48,766 nucleotides of DNA. Source: Gemmatimonadota bacterium (GTDB lineage: Bacteria; Gemmatimonadota; Gemmatimonadetes; Longimicrobiales; Gaopeijiaceae). Where the stretch lies: the NCBI GenBank assembly GCA_022340755.1, contig JAJDNI010000188.1:1-48766 (forward strand), in the 5' to 3' direction. The position numbers and the translations under genes were made by a program. Positions 26,796 to 35,159 of the stretch are shown here, in pieces (position 1 is the stretch's first letter; each line of letters begins with the position of its first letter). Under the pieces are notes generated by a model. That model was given only the letters and a program-made list of their open reading frames with translations, made no database searches and was not told where the DNA came from.

Positions 26796-28541
26796 ATGAA
26801 GGGCTCGCGCGTGTCCAGTCATGTAGGCGGGAAATCGGGGCCCGGAGGCCTCGATCGCCGGACGTTCGTTGCCTGGTTCTCGGCCACGGGGTTGGGAGGA
26901 ACCCTCTTTCCGGGCGTGCTCTGGGCGCGGGCTCAGCAGGCGGGAATCGTGAACAAGGAAGTGGTGGCGGAGGCCGAGAAGGTGGCCGGCCTCGAGTTCT
27001 CGGACGCCGAGCGCGAGATGATGGTGCAGGGGCTCAACTCGGACGTCGCCGCCTACGACATGCTGCGCACGGTCGACATTCCCAATTCCGTTCCACCTGC
27101 CTTTGTATTCCGACCCGGGTCCGAGCGGCAGGAGCCTGCGGTCGCGTCGCGCCCCATGCGGGTGAGCCCGGCGCCAACGGTCGCTAGGCCGGGGAACCTG
27201 GAAGAGGTGGCCTTCTGGCCGGTAACCCATCTCGCCGCGCTGGTGCGTGCCCACCAGGTGACGTCGGTGGAGCTCACGGAGATGTACCTGGCACGCCTCG
27301 AGAGGTACGGCCCACGATTGGAGGCGGTGATCACCCTCACCGAAGACCGGGCGTTGTCCCTCGCCCGCCGCGCTGACGAGGAGATTGCCGCGGGCCGATA
27401 TCGCGGACCCCTGCATGGGATTCCCTGGGGAGCCAAGGATCTGGTGGCCGTCAAGGGCTATCCCACCACCTGGGGAGCCAGGCCCTACGCCGATCGACTC
27501 CTCGACGTTGACGCCACGGTGGTCGAGAAGCTCGACGATGCCGGCGCGGTCCTGGTGGCCAAGCTCACCCTGGGCGCCCTCGCGCAGGGCGACGTCTGGT
27601 TCGGCGGGCGCACCCGCAACCCATGGAAGATCGACCAGGGATCGAGTGGCTCGTCCGCCGGGTCGGCCGCCAGCACCGTGGCCGGGCTCGTGGGATTTGC
27701 CCTCGGTACGGAGACCATGGGCTCCATCGTATCGCCGGCGAGCCGGTGCGGCGCCACCGGCCACCGGCCCACCTTCGGCCATGTGAGCCGCACCGGCGCC
27801 ATGGCGCTGTCCTGGACCATGGACAAGATCGGGGTGCTGGGCCGAAGCGCCGAAGACTGTGCCCTGGTCCTGGATGCCGTCCACGGAGCCGATGGTGTGG
27901 ATCCCGCCGCCAGATCGGTGGGCTTCAACTGGGACGCCGCGCGGGATCTCTCGCGACTGCGGGTCGGGTATTTCGAGAGCGCGTTCCAAGCCGACCACCA
28001 GGGAAAGGCCCTCGACGACGCGTCCCTGCAGGTCCTCAGAGGGTTGGGCGTGGACCTGGTTCCCGTCGAGCTTCCGGGTGCCTTTCCCCTGTCGGCGCTG
28101 CGCATCATCCTCAGCGCCGAGGCCGCGGCCGCCTTCGACGAGCTGACCCGCTCGGGCCGCGACGACCTCCTGGTGCAGCAGAGGCCCGGCAGCTGGCCCA
28201 ACACGTTCCGCACGGCTCGCCTGATTCCGGCCGTGGAATACATCCAGGCCAACCGCGTGCGCACGATGGTCATGCGGGCCATGGGCACCACCATGGAGGG
28301 GATCGACGTCCTGGCCACTCCCTCGTTCGGCGGCGGCCGCAACGACAGCGTCCTCCTCATGACGAACCTCACGGGCCACCCAGCCACGGTCGTCCCCAAC
28401 GGGTTCACCGAGGAGGGGACACCCTCGAGCATCTCGTTCATCGGGCGGCTCTGGGGGGACGCCGACACGCTGCGCGTCGCGAAGGCGTACCAGGACGTGA
28501 CGGATTTCAACAGGAGGGTCCCGCCGCTCTTCGCGGTGTGA
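26796..28541 (+). CDS. Exported amidase-signature-family hydrolase
   Basis: A 581-residue amidase. A twin-arginine-like signal (LDRRTFVAWFSATGLGGTLF, about residues 23-42) suggests export as a folded protein. The Ser-cisSer-Lys triad is visible: Lys214 in WGAKDL, cis-Ser286 in GSSGSSAG, and Ser310 in TETMGSI; the 24-residue spacing between the two serines is that of GatA. The family hydrolyses many amides, and this branch resembles Asp-tRNA amidotransferase A-like enzymes, but export argues for an extracytoplasmic substrate. ATG 26796 follows AGGGAGGC. It is 192 bases before the activase gene, and any link is unproven. Confidence 0.9.
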   Translation: MKGSRVSSHVGGKSGPGGLDRRTFVAWFSATGLGGTLFPGVLWARAQQAGIVNKEVVAEAEKVAGLEFSDAEREMMVQGLNSDVAAYDMLRTVDIPNSVPPAFVFRPGSERQEPAVASRPMRVSPAPTVARPGNLEEVAFWPVTHLAALVRAHQVTSVELTEMYLARLERYGPRLEAVITLTEDRALSLARRADEEIAAGRYRGPLHGIPWGAKDLVAVKGYPTTWGARPYADRLLDVDATVVEKLDDAGAVLVAKLTLGALAQGDVWFGGRTRNPWKIDQGSSGSSAGSAASTVAGLVGFALGTETMGSIVSPASRCGATGHRPTFGHVSRTGAMALSWTMDKIGVLGRSAEDCALVLDAVHGADGVDPAARSVGFNWDAARDLSRLRVGYFESAFQADHQGKALDDASLQVLRGLGVDLVPVELPGAFPLSALRIILSAEAAAAFDELTRSGRDDLLVQQRPGSWPNTFRTARLIPAVEYIQANRVRTMVMRAMGTTMEGIDVLATPSFGGGRNDSVLLMTNLTGHPATVVPNGFTEEGTPSSISFIGRLWGDADTLRVAKAYQDVTDFNRRVPPLFAV

Positions 28542-28733
28542 GCGACTCCGCCTGTGCCGCCCCGGGCGAGGAGGCGCTCCTTGGCCGAAAGGGGCGGGCA
28601 TCCGGACGTCCCGGGGGACAGGCCGGTCCGGTGAATCGCTATATTTGGCCGTCGGTCAGCTCCCCGGCGCCCTCGCCGTCCCGGAGAACCGCTTGGCCGG
28701 AATCGGACTCCACAGGCACGGAGGGACCCGCGT

Positions 28734-29639
28734 GTGAGGCGAGGCCTCATCTTCGACATTCGCCGCTATTCTGTGCATGACGGCCCGGGCATACGCACCA
28801 CCGTGTTCTTCAAGGGTTGCCCCCTCTCGTGCTGGTGGTGCCACAACCCCGAAAGCCAGGGACGGACGCCCTTCATCCACTACGAGCGCGACCGGTGCCT
28901 GAGATGTGGCTCGTGCGTGGCGGCGTGCGCGAACGGTGCGCTGACCATGACGCCGTCCGGAGTCGTCGTCGACGTCGAGCGCTGCCGGGTGGACGGCGCC
29001 TGCGTGCTGGCGTGCCCCGCGCAGGCGCGAGAGACCGTGGGAAGCTCGTACACCGTGACGGAGCTGCTGCGCGAGATCGAGCGCGACCAGCTCTTCCACG
29101 ACCAGTCCCGAGGCGGCGTCACGTTCTCGGGAGGCGAGCCCCTTCTCCAGTGGGCCTTTCTCCTGGATACTCTTCGCGGCTGCGGCGAGCGCGGTATCCA
29201 CCGAACCGTGGACACGACGGGGTTCGCCGCGCCGAGGATCCTGCTCCAGGTGGCGGACGAGACGGATCTCTTTCTCTACGACATCAAGACCATGAACGCC
29301 GAGCTGCACCGCAGAACGACCGGCGTCCCGCTCGCGCCCATCCTGGCGAACCTGGAGAGGCTGCTGGCGCGTGGCGCCCGGGTGCGGGTACGCCTGCCGC
29401 TCATTCCGGGTGTGAGCGACAGCTTCGATCACATCGACAAGGCCGGGGACTTCCTGGCCGAACGCGGTGGTGTGGAAGCGGTGCACCTGCTTCCGTTCCA
29501 TCGTGCGGCGCGATCGAAGCACGACCGCTTCGGGCTCCCCTGGCGGCTCACCAAGGACGGCGAGCTGCCGAAAGAACGGATCCAGGAGATGTCCCGGCGC
29601 CTGGAAGGCCGGGGACTCCACGTGACCATCGGAGGTTGA
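28734..29639 (+). CDS. Glycyl-radical enzyme activase (radical SAM)
   Basis: A 301-residue activase. Its radical SAM cluster motif C-x3-C-x2-C is Cys29, Cys33 and Cys36, after DGPGIRTTVFFKGCP. Two ferredoxin-type clusters are inserted near residues 55-94. The first has Cys55, 58, 61, 65. The second reads Cys84-x2-Asp87-x2-Cys90-x3-Cys94, with Asp replacing the usual second Cys. GGVTFSGGEPLLQ binds SAM. It makes the 5'-deoxyadenosyl radical that abstracts hydrogen from the partner's glycine. GTG 28734 follows GGAGGG. The partner starts five bases after its stop. Confidence 0.95.
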   Translation: MRRGLIFDIRRYSVHDGPGIRTTVFFKGCPLSCWWCHNPESQGRTPFIHYERDRCLRCGSCVAACANGALTMTPSGVVVDVERCRVDGACVLACPAQARETVGSSYTVTELLREIERDQLFHDQSRGGVTFSGGEPLLQWAFLLDTLRGCGERGIHRTVDTTGFAAPRILLQVADETDLFLYDIKTMNAELHRRTTGVPLAPILANLERLLARGARVRVRLPLIPGVSDSFDHIDKAGDFLAERGGVEAVHLLPFHRAARSKHDRFGLPWRLTKDGELPKERIQEMSRRLEGRGLHVTIGG

Positions 29640-29644
29640 CCAAC

Positions 29645-32002
29645 GTGAACGACCGTGTCGCGCGGCTGCGGCGCCGGAGCTTCGAGGCGACACCCACCCT
29701 GAGCACGGAGAGGGCGGAGATCGTCACCCGGTTCTACCGGGAGAACGAAGGCCGCTATCCCGTGCCGGTGATGCGCGCCCTTGCGTTCAAGGAGCTGTGT
29801 GACAAGAAGACGATCTGGATCGGTGAGGACGAGCTCATCGTGGGTGAGCGCGGCCCGGCACCCAAGGCGGTGCCGACGTTTCCCGAGCTGACGTGCCACA
29901 CAGCGGAGGATCTGCGCACGCTCGACCGGAGGGCCAACACCAGATACGCCACCGACGACGACGCGGTTGCGGTCTACGAGAGTGAGGTCATCCCGTACTG
30001 GCGGGGACGGTCCATGAGGGACCGGGTCTTCGCCCACGTCTCCCGGCGGTGGCTGGACGCGTACGAGGCGGGGGTGTTCACGGAGTTCATGGAGCAGCGG
30101 GCCCCGGGCCACACGGCGCTCGACGGCCTGCTCTACCAACGCGGCCTTCTCGAGGCGAAGGGCCAGATCGCCGAGCGCGTAGCCCGACTGGACTGGCTGG
30201 ATGACCCGGAGGCCACCCGAAAGGCTGAGGCGCTGCGGGCCATGGACGTCGCATGTGACGCTGCGATGCGTTTTGCGGAGCGACATGCCGAGCTCGCCGA
30301 GAAGATGGCGCTCGACGAGTCGGACCCCGAGCGGAGGGAGGAGCTGACGCACATCGCGGAGGTGTGCCGGCGCGTGCCGGCGCACGCACCGCGGACCTTC
30401 CACGAGGCGCTGCAGGCGTATTGGTTCGCACACCTTGGCACCATCACGGAGCTGAACGGCTGGGACGCCATGAACCCGGGCCACCTGGACCAGCATCTCC
30501 GTCCCTTCTACGAGCGGGACTTGGCCGACGGGACCCTCGATCGCGAGGGCGCCAAGGAGCTCCTGGAGTGCCTGTGGGTGAAGTTCAACAACCATCCGGC
30601 CCCACCGAAGGTCGGCGTGACCGCCGAGGAGAGCGGGACCTACAACGACTTCACCAACATCAACCTGGGAGGGCTGAGCCGCGACGGTGAGGATGCGGTC
30701 TCCGATCTCTCGTATCTCCTGTTGGAGGTCGTGGACGAGATCCGGCTGCTCCAGCCCCAGGCGAACGTGCAGATCAGCGCGCGCACGCCCGACCGCTTCC
30801 TCAAGGCGGCGTGCCGGGTGATCCGGAAGGGCTACGGCTATCCATCGGTCTTCAATGCCGACACGGTGATAACGGAGCAGGTGTGGTCGGGGAAGAGCGT
30901 GGAGGATGCCAGGGAAGGAGGCACCAGCGGATGCATCGAGACGGGCGCCTTCGGCAAGGAGGCCTACTTCCTCACCGGGTACCTGAACACGCCGAAGATC
31001 CTGGAGTTGGCCTTGAACGACGGCGTGGACCCCGCGTCGGGCAAGCGGATCGGGCCGCCCACCGGAGACCCCAGGAGCTTCGCGAGTTTCGAAGACCTGT
31101 ACGATGCCTTCGAGACGCAGCTGTGCTGGCTCATCGAGGTGAAGGTAGAGGCCAACCAGGCCATCGAATCGATGTATGCCCGCTATGCGCCGGCGCCCTT
31201 CCTCTCCGTTCTGATTCAAGACTGCATAGAGAATGCGCGGGACTACAACGACGGTGGCGCACGGTACAACACCAGCTACATCCAGTGCTGCGGCATCGGC
31301 ACCACGACGGACGCCCTCTCCGCGCTGCGGACCCATGTCTTTGAAGGCCCGTTCGAGATGGCGAAGCTCCTCGCCGCACTCGCGGAGGACTTCGAGAGCC
31401 AGGAGCCCCTTCGTCAGCTCCTGGTGAACCGCACGCCCAGGTTCGGCAACGACGACGACCGCGCGGACGACATCATGCGCCGCGTATACGATTCCCTGTT
31501 CCGAGCCATCGACGGGCGCCCGAACACGAGGGGTGGACGCTATCACCTGAACATGCTGTCCACGACGTGCCACGTGTACTTCGGCACGCGCGTGGGAGCC
31601 ACGCCTGACGGGCGCAGGGCCTGCTCGCCCATCTCCGATGGCACGTCACCGGCCCATGGAGCGGACCGACACGGCCCCACTGCGGTGTGCAAGTCACTGG
31701 GCAAGATGGACCAGGTGAAGTCCGGCGGGACCCTGCTCAACCAACGGTTCCTGCCCCAGGTGCTCGAAGGGGACACCGGCATCGAGAGGCTCACCGACCT
31801 GATCCGAACGTACTTCCGCCTGGGCGGGCACCACATCCAGTTCAACGTGGTGGACACCGAGACGCTTCGCGACGCTCAGGCGCGTCCGGAAGAATACCGC
31901 GACCTCCTCGTGCGCGTGGCGGGGTACAGTGACTACTTCGTCGACATAGGCCGGGATCTGCAGGAGGAGATCATCGCGCGCACGGCGCAGGAGTCCATGT
32001 AG
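29645..32002 (+). CDS. hypD: HypD-like glycyl-radical enzyme (probable trans-4-hydroxyproline dehydratase)
   Basis: A 785-residue glycyl-radical enzyme. The active-site CIE (Cys430, Glu432) lies in GGTSGCIETGAFGKE. The radical glycine is Gly760 in RVAGYSDYF, with the terminal EEIIARTAQ. The GRPN-x3-GGRYHLNML, CHVYFG and GGTLLNQRF stretches match HypD, which dehydrates trans-4-hydroxy-L-proline to pyrroline-5-carboxylate; other GREs such as choline lyase or glycerol dehydratase fit less well. GTG 29645 has GGAGG eight bases upstream. The open frame extends left inside the activase gene in another frame and should not be used. No proC is nearby. The GRE class is certain, the substrate is inferred. 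Confidence 0.85.
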   Translation: MNDRVARLRRRSFEATPTLSTERAEIVTRFYRENEGRYPVPVMRALAFKELCDKKTIWIGEDELIVGERGPAPKAVPTFPELTCHTAEDLRTLDRRANTRYATDDDAVAVYESEVIPYWRGRSMRDRVFAHVSRRWLDAYEAGVFTEFMEQRAPGHTALDGLLYQRGLLEAKGQIAERVARLDWLDDPEATRKAEALRAMDVACDAAMRFAERHAELAEKMALDESDPERREELTHIAEVCRRVPAHAPRTFHEALQAYWFAHLGTITELNGWDAMNPGHLDQHLRPFYERDLADGTLDREGAKELLECLWVKFNNHPAPPKVGVTAEESGTYNDFTNINLGGLSRDGEDAVSDLSYLLLEVVDEIRLLQPQANVQISARTPDRFLKAACRVIRKGYGYPSVFNADTVITEQVWSGKSVEDAREGGTSGCIETGAFGKEAYFLTGYLNTPKILELALNDGVDPASGKRIGPPTGDPRSFASFEDLYDAFETQLCWLIEVKVEANQAIESMYARYAPAPFLSVLIQDCIENARDYNDGGARYNTSYIQCCGIGTTTDALSALRTHVFEGPFEMAKLLAALAEDFESQEPLRQLLVNRTPRFGNDDDRADDIMRRVYDSLFRAIDGRPNTRGGRYHLNMLSTTCHVYFGTRVGATPDGRRACSPISDGTSPAHGADRHGPTAVCKSLGKMDQVKSGGTLLNQRFLPQVLEGDTGIERLTDLIRTYFRLGGHHIQFNVVDTETLRDAQARPEEYRDLLVRVAGYSDYFVDIGRDLQEEIIARTAQESM

Positions 32003-32066
32003 CTGCGGAACCTCCCGGCCCATCGGACCATGGAGGCGGCCCGGAGTTGGCGAGAGGATTTCCGCC

Positions 32067-33605
32067 ATGCTCGCGCGCGTTACCAGCGCCGCCGTCCGCG
32101 GCGTCGACAGCTATCTCGTCCAGGTGGAGGTGAATCTGGCCCGCGGCCTCCCGACCTTCACGGTGGTGGGCCTTCCCGAGGGCGCCGTACGAGAGGGGAG
32201 GGAGCGCGTAGGAGCCGCTCTGCGGAATGCCGGATATCCCCTCCCTCCGCGGCGGATCACCGTCAACCTGGCCCCTGCCGATGTGCGAAAGGAGGGGAGC
32301 GCTTTCGATCTGCCCATCGCCGTGGGGCTGCTGGCCGCCTCCGGCCACCTGGAGCCAGAGACTCTGGCGGGGACCGCGTTCGTAGGTGAGCTGGGGCTCG
32401 ACGGTTCGGTACGGCCCGTGCGTGGCGTGCTGCCGGTGGCCGCACGCTGCGCGCAGGCGGGAGTCGGATCCATCGTGGTGCCGACCGGGAACGCCCTCGA
32501 GGCTGCGGTCGTGGGCGGCATCACCGTGTTCGGAGCGGAGGACGTGGGCTCCGTCCTTCGCCACCTGGCTGGCAAGGAAGGAGCGAGCCTCCCGCCTGTT
32601 CGCGTGGACGCGAGGCGGCTCCTGCGGCCAAGCGACCGCGTCGGCCCAGACCTCCGCGACGTGAAGGGGCAGGAGACCGCGAAGCGGGTCTTGGAGATCG
32701 CGGCGGCGGGAGCGCACAACGTCCTTCTCGTGGGGCCTCCGGGCTCGGGCAAGACGATGCTCGCACGGCGGCTCGCCGGGATCCTTCCTCCGCTGACGCT
32801 GGCCGAGGCTCTCGAGGTCACGCGCGTGCATTCGGTCGCGGGGTGTCTCCCGCCGGGATGCGCGCTCCTCGCGAAGCGGCCGTTCAGGGCCCCGCACCAC
32901 ACGGTGAGCGATGCCGGACTCATCGGCGGGGGGGTGCCCCTGCGACCGGGGGAGATCAGCCTGGCGCATCACGGTGTGCTCTTCCTGGACGAGCTTGCGG
33001 AGTTCCGGCGAAACGCCCTCGAGGCCCTCCGCCAGCCGCTGGAAGACGGGGTGGTCCAGGTCTCCCGGGTGCGGGGAACGGAGCGCTTCCCGGCCCGGTT
33101 CCTCCTCGCCGGGGCCATGAACCCCTGCCCGTGCGGCTACCATGGCGACGGCTCCGACCGATGCCTGTGTGACCCCTCGCACGTCGAGCGGTATCGAAGG
33201 CGGATCTCGGGCCCTCTGATGGACCGGATGGACCTCCAGATCGAGGTGGGTGCCGTCTCGTTCCACGCGCTCTCCGACGAGCGGCGAGGCGAGGCAACCG
33301 CTACCGTGCGTGAGCGGGTGGCGGAAGCGCGCGCGCGCCAAGACGTGCGCTTCGGCGAGGAGTCGGGGGTGTTCGCCAACGCTCAGATGCCCGCGGCCCT
33401 GCTGCGCAAGGTGGTCCGTCCGAGCCCCCGGATCGTCCGGCCCCTTCGCGACGCCGTGGACCAGCGTCGGCTCTCGGCGCGGGCCTATCACCGAGTGCTC
33501 AAGGTCGCGCGGACCATCGCCGATCTCGCCGGCGAGGCGGACGTCAAGGAGGATCACGTTCTCGAGGCCGTCCAGTACCGCCTTCCGGAGCGCGAAGGAG
33601 CTTGA
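32067..33605 (+). CDS. comM: YifB/ComM family AAA+ ATPase (Mg-chelatase-like)
   Basis: A 512-residue protein starting MLARVTSAAVRGVDSYLV, the standard ComM start. The N-terminal Lon-like domain has LARGLPTFTVVGLPEGAVRE. Walker A is GPPGSGKTML and the sensor region shows FLDELAEF; a zinc-finger-like CPCGYHGDGSDRCLC follows. ComM is a ring helicase that promotes branch migration during natural transformation, and homologues are also found in non-competent bacteria. It starts 64 bases after the GRE gene; a functional link to it is unlikely. Together with cinA it is at best a weak hint of competence. Confidence 0.95.
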   Translation: MLARVTSAAVRGVDSYLVQVEVNLARGLPTFTVVGLPEGAVREGRERVGAALRNAGYPLPPRRITVNLAPADVRKEGSAFDLPIAVGLLAASGHLEPETLAGTAFVGELGLDGSVRPVRGVLPVAARCAQAGVGSIVVPTGNALEAAVVGGITVFGAEDVGSVLRHLAGKEGASLPPVRVDARRLLRPSDRVGPDLRDVKGQETAKRVLEIAAAGAHNVLLVGPPGSGKTMLARRLAGILPPLTLAEALEVTRVHSVAGCLPPGCALLAKRPFRAPHHTVSDAGLIGGGVPLRPGEISLAHHGVLFLDELAEFRRNALEALRQPLEDGVVQVSRVRGTERFPARFLLAGAMNPCPCGYHGDGSDRCLCDPSHVERYRRRISGPLMDRMDLQIEVGAVSFHALSDERRGEATATVRERVAEARARQDVRFGEESGVFANAQMPAALLRKVVRPSPRIVRPLRDAVDQRRLSARAYHRVLKVARTIADLAGEADVKEDHVLEAVQYRLPEREGA

Positions 33606-33715
33606 CGCGGCGCGGCGAAGGGCGGAGGACCGGCGGAGTGTGGCCGAAGAGGGGGCCTCGGCTTTGCCCCGTTCCGGTGGGGACGCCTCCGGACAGCCGT
33701 CGGCATCGACTCCCA

Positions 33716-33850
33716 CAAGAATGTGGGGGATTCCCCGACTTTGTACTGAATCGGAATTGCCTAAGATTGCTGCGTTGAGAGCGTCATTGTTGAGAACGCA
33801 AGCCGGAAGCTCGGCTTCAGATATAGAGTCGGTTGATCATGCACACGACA
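33716..33850. other. AT-richer, structured leader after comM
   Basis: This stretch is visibly less GC-rich than its surroundings. It starts next to a 6-bp hairpin CCCACA-AGAA-TGTGGG (33712-33727) and holds a possible promoter, TTGTAC (33741-33746) with TAAGAT (33762-33767) at a 15-base gap, which is short. It precedes the 49-residue ORF. The rest of 33606-33838 shows nothing recognisable. Confidence 0.3.
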
Positions 33851-33988
33851 ATTGCCCTCGTGGCGGACCTTTGGGGCCACGTCGGTCCTGGGCTGGTCTT
33901 CGCCTTCGCACTGCCCGTGTTCCTCCTGGCCTTCGGGGCGATCGCCCTGACCGCCGCCAAGCAGGTGAGGGGCCGGTCGCGCGCCTGA
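33839..33988 (+). CDS. Candidate 49-residue single-pass membrane protein
   Basis: A short frame from ATG 33839 to TGA 33986-33988. It encodes MHTTIALVADLWGHVGPG followed by one hydrophobic helix (about residues 18-40, ALPVFLLAFGAIALTA) and a basic tail (KQVRGRSRA), a plausible N-out, C-in topology. No Shine-Dalgarno is obvious. It sits between comM and a hairpin terminator, preceded by an AT-richer leader, which favours a real short transcript. It is unrecognised, and could be chance. Confidence 0.42.
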   Translation: MHTTIALVADLWGHVGPGLVFAFALPVFLLAFGAIALTAAKQVRGRSRA

Positions 33989-34054
33989 GACGAAGCGAGA
34001 TTGCGGGACGGAGCCTGAAGGACGGCTGGTATCCAGTCTTCCGGGCCGAATAGA

Positions 34055-34084
34055 CGAGAGGGCCACCCGGAGGTGGCCCTCTCG
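34055..34084. terminator. 13-bp hairpin terminator
   Basis: A perfect 13-bp stem (CGAGAGGGCCACC and its complement) with a CGGA loop. It follows the 49-residue ORF by 66 bases and precedes the EamA gene. There is no T tract, so it could be Rho-assisted or a transcript-end hairpin. Confidence 0.6.
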
Positions 34085-34126
34085 CCGTTCGGCCACCGTC
34101 TGCTGACCGATTGATCCCGGCGGGCC

Positions 34127-34144
34127 CCCTGGTACCTTCCAGGG
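34127..34144 (+). promoter_or_regulatory. Hairpin next to EamA start codon
   Basis: CCCTGG-TACCTT-CCAGGG forms a 6-bp stem ending two bases before ATG 34147. No Shine-Dalgarno is otherwise visible there, so it may limit translation initiation or be chance. Confidence 0.25.
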
Positions 34145-34146
34145 CC

Positions 34147-35139
34147 ATGTCTGCCGCCTCCTCGTCTACGGTCGTCCGGGAGATCGCCCCGGCGCCCGCG
34201 AGCCTCTCCCGCGTGATCGCGGGATTCGCAGCCATCTACCTCATCTGGGGTTCGACCTACCTGGCGATCCGCTTCGCCATCGAGACGGTCCCTCCACTCC
34301 TCATGGCGGGAGTGCGCTTCCTGGTCGCGGGAAGCGTCCTCTACGCGTGGTCCCGCGGGCGGGGCGCCGTGCGCCCGACCCGTGCCCAGTGGCGCGCCGC
34401 GTTCGTGGTGGGTGGCCTCCTGCTCCTGGGGGGGAACGGCGCGGTGGTGGTGGCCGAGCAATGGGTCCCCTCCGGCCTCACGGCCCTTCTTATCGGGGCC
34501 GTGCCCCTCTGGATGGTGCTGGTGGACTGGGGATGGGGCTCACGCGTCCCCCCCTCGCGACGAGTCGCCCTGGGACTGATCGCGGGCTTCGCGGGGCTGG
34601 CGACGCTGGTGGGCGCCCCCGGCGCCGGCGCCGGAGGGCACCAGGAGCTCCTGGGGGGGCTTGTGGTGGTTCTGGGCGCTCTGGCTTGGGCCACGGGCTC
34701 GATCTACTCGCGGCACGCCCCGATGCCACCTCGTCCTCGCCTGTGGGTCGCCATGCAGATGCTCGCCGGAGGGAGCCTCCTGGTTCTGGCCGCGGGCCTC
34801 GCCGGGGAGTGGGGCGGCTTCGACCCCGGCGCCGTGTCGGCTCGGTCCGCGCTGGCCCTGTTGTATCTGGTGGTCTTCGGGTCACTCGTGGCGTACACTG
34901 CGTACATCTGGCTCCTCTCCGTGTCCACGCCGGCCCGGGTGGGGACGTACGCCTACGTGAACCCCGTGGTCGCGCTGCTGCTGGGTTGGGCCCTGGCCGA
35001 TGAGCCCCTGAGCTTTCGCTCGCTGCTCGCGGCGGCCATCATCGTATCGTCGGTCGTGGTGACCACCACGGGGGGCAGCGCAGATCGAAGGATCCCGGGA
35101 AGCGCCCCGGAGGCGGCGCCGACAGCCCGAAGGCGCTGA
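34147..35139 (+). CDS. EamA/DMT-family transporter
   Basis: A 330-residue inner-membrane protein with about ten helices, made of two EamA repeats. The first starts AAIYLIWGSTYLAIRFAIE, typical of the RhaT/YedA branch. The second contains GSLVAYTAYIWLLSVSTPARVGTYAYVNPVVALLLGW, a strong family signature. Members export amino acids, metabolites or drugs; the substrate is unknown. ATG 34147 was chosen because it is nearest to the first helix; an in-frame ATG at 34111 lies 12 codons upstream. It is followed 20 bases later by an MscS gene. Confidence 0.9.
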   Translation: MSAASSSTVVREIAPAPASLSRVIAGFAAIYLIWGSTYLAIRFAIETVPPLLMAGVRFLVAGSVLYAWSRGRGAVRPTRAQWRAAFVVGGLLLLGGNGAVVVAEQWVPSGLTALLIGAVPLWMVLVDWGWGSRVPPSRRVALGLIAGFAGLATLVGAPGAGAGGHQELLGGLVVVLGALAWATGSIYSRHAPMPPRPRLWVAMQMLAGGSLLVLAAGLAGEWGGFDPGAVSARSALALLYLVVFGSLVAYTAYIWLLSVSTPARVGTYAYVNPVVALLLGWALADEPLSFRSLLAAAIIVSSVVVTTTGGSADRRIPGSAPEAAPTARRR

Positions 35140-35159
35140 GAGCCTGAAGGGAGGTGGCC

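Noticed and set aside
26574-28601. 675-codon open frame on the minus strand opposite the amidase
   Set aside because: It is a shadow of the amidase gene, has no recognisable motif and is rich in Arg, Gly, His and Pro, as antisense frames usually are here.
28817-29644. Long N-terminal extension of the glycyl-radical enzyme
   Set aside because: It reads through the activase gene in another frame and resembles no protein. GTG 29645 with its GGAGG site gives a standard HypD length.
29429-31573. 714-codon open frame on the minus strand
   Set aside because: It lies wholly opposite the HypD-like gene, whose catalytic motifs are intact. High-GC DNA gives such long antisense frames by chance.
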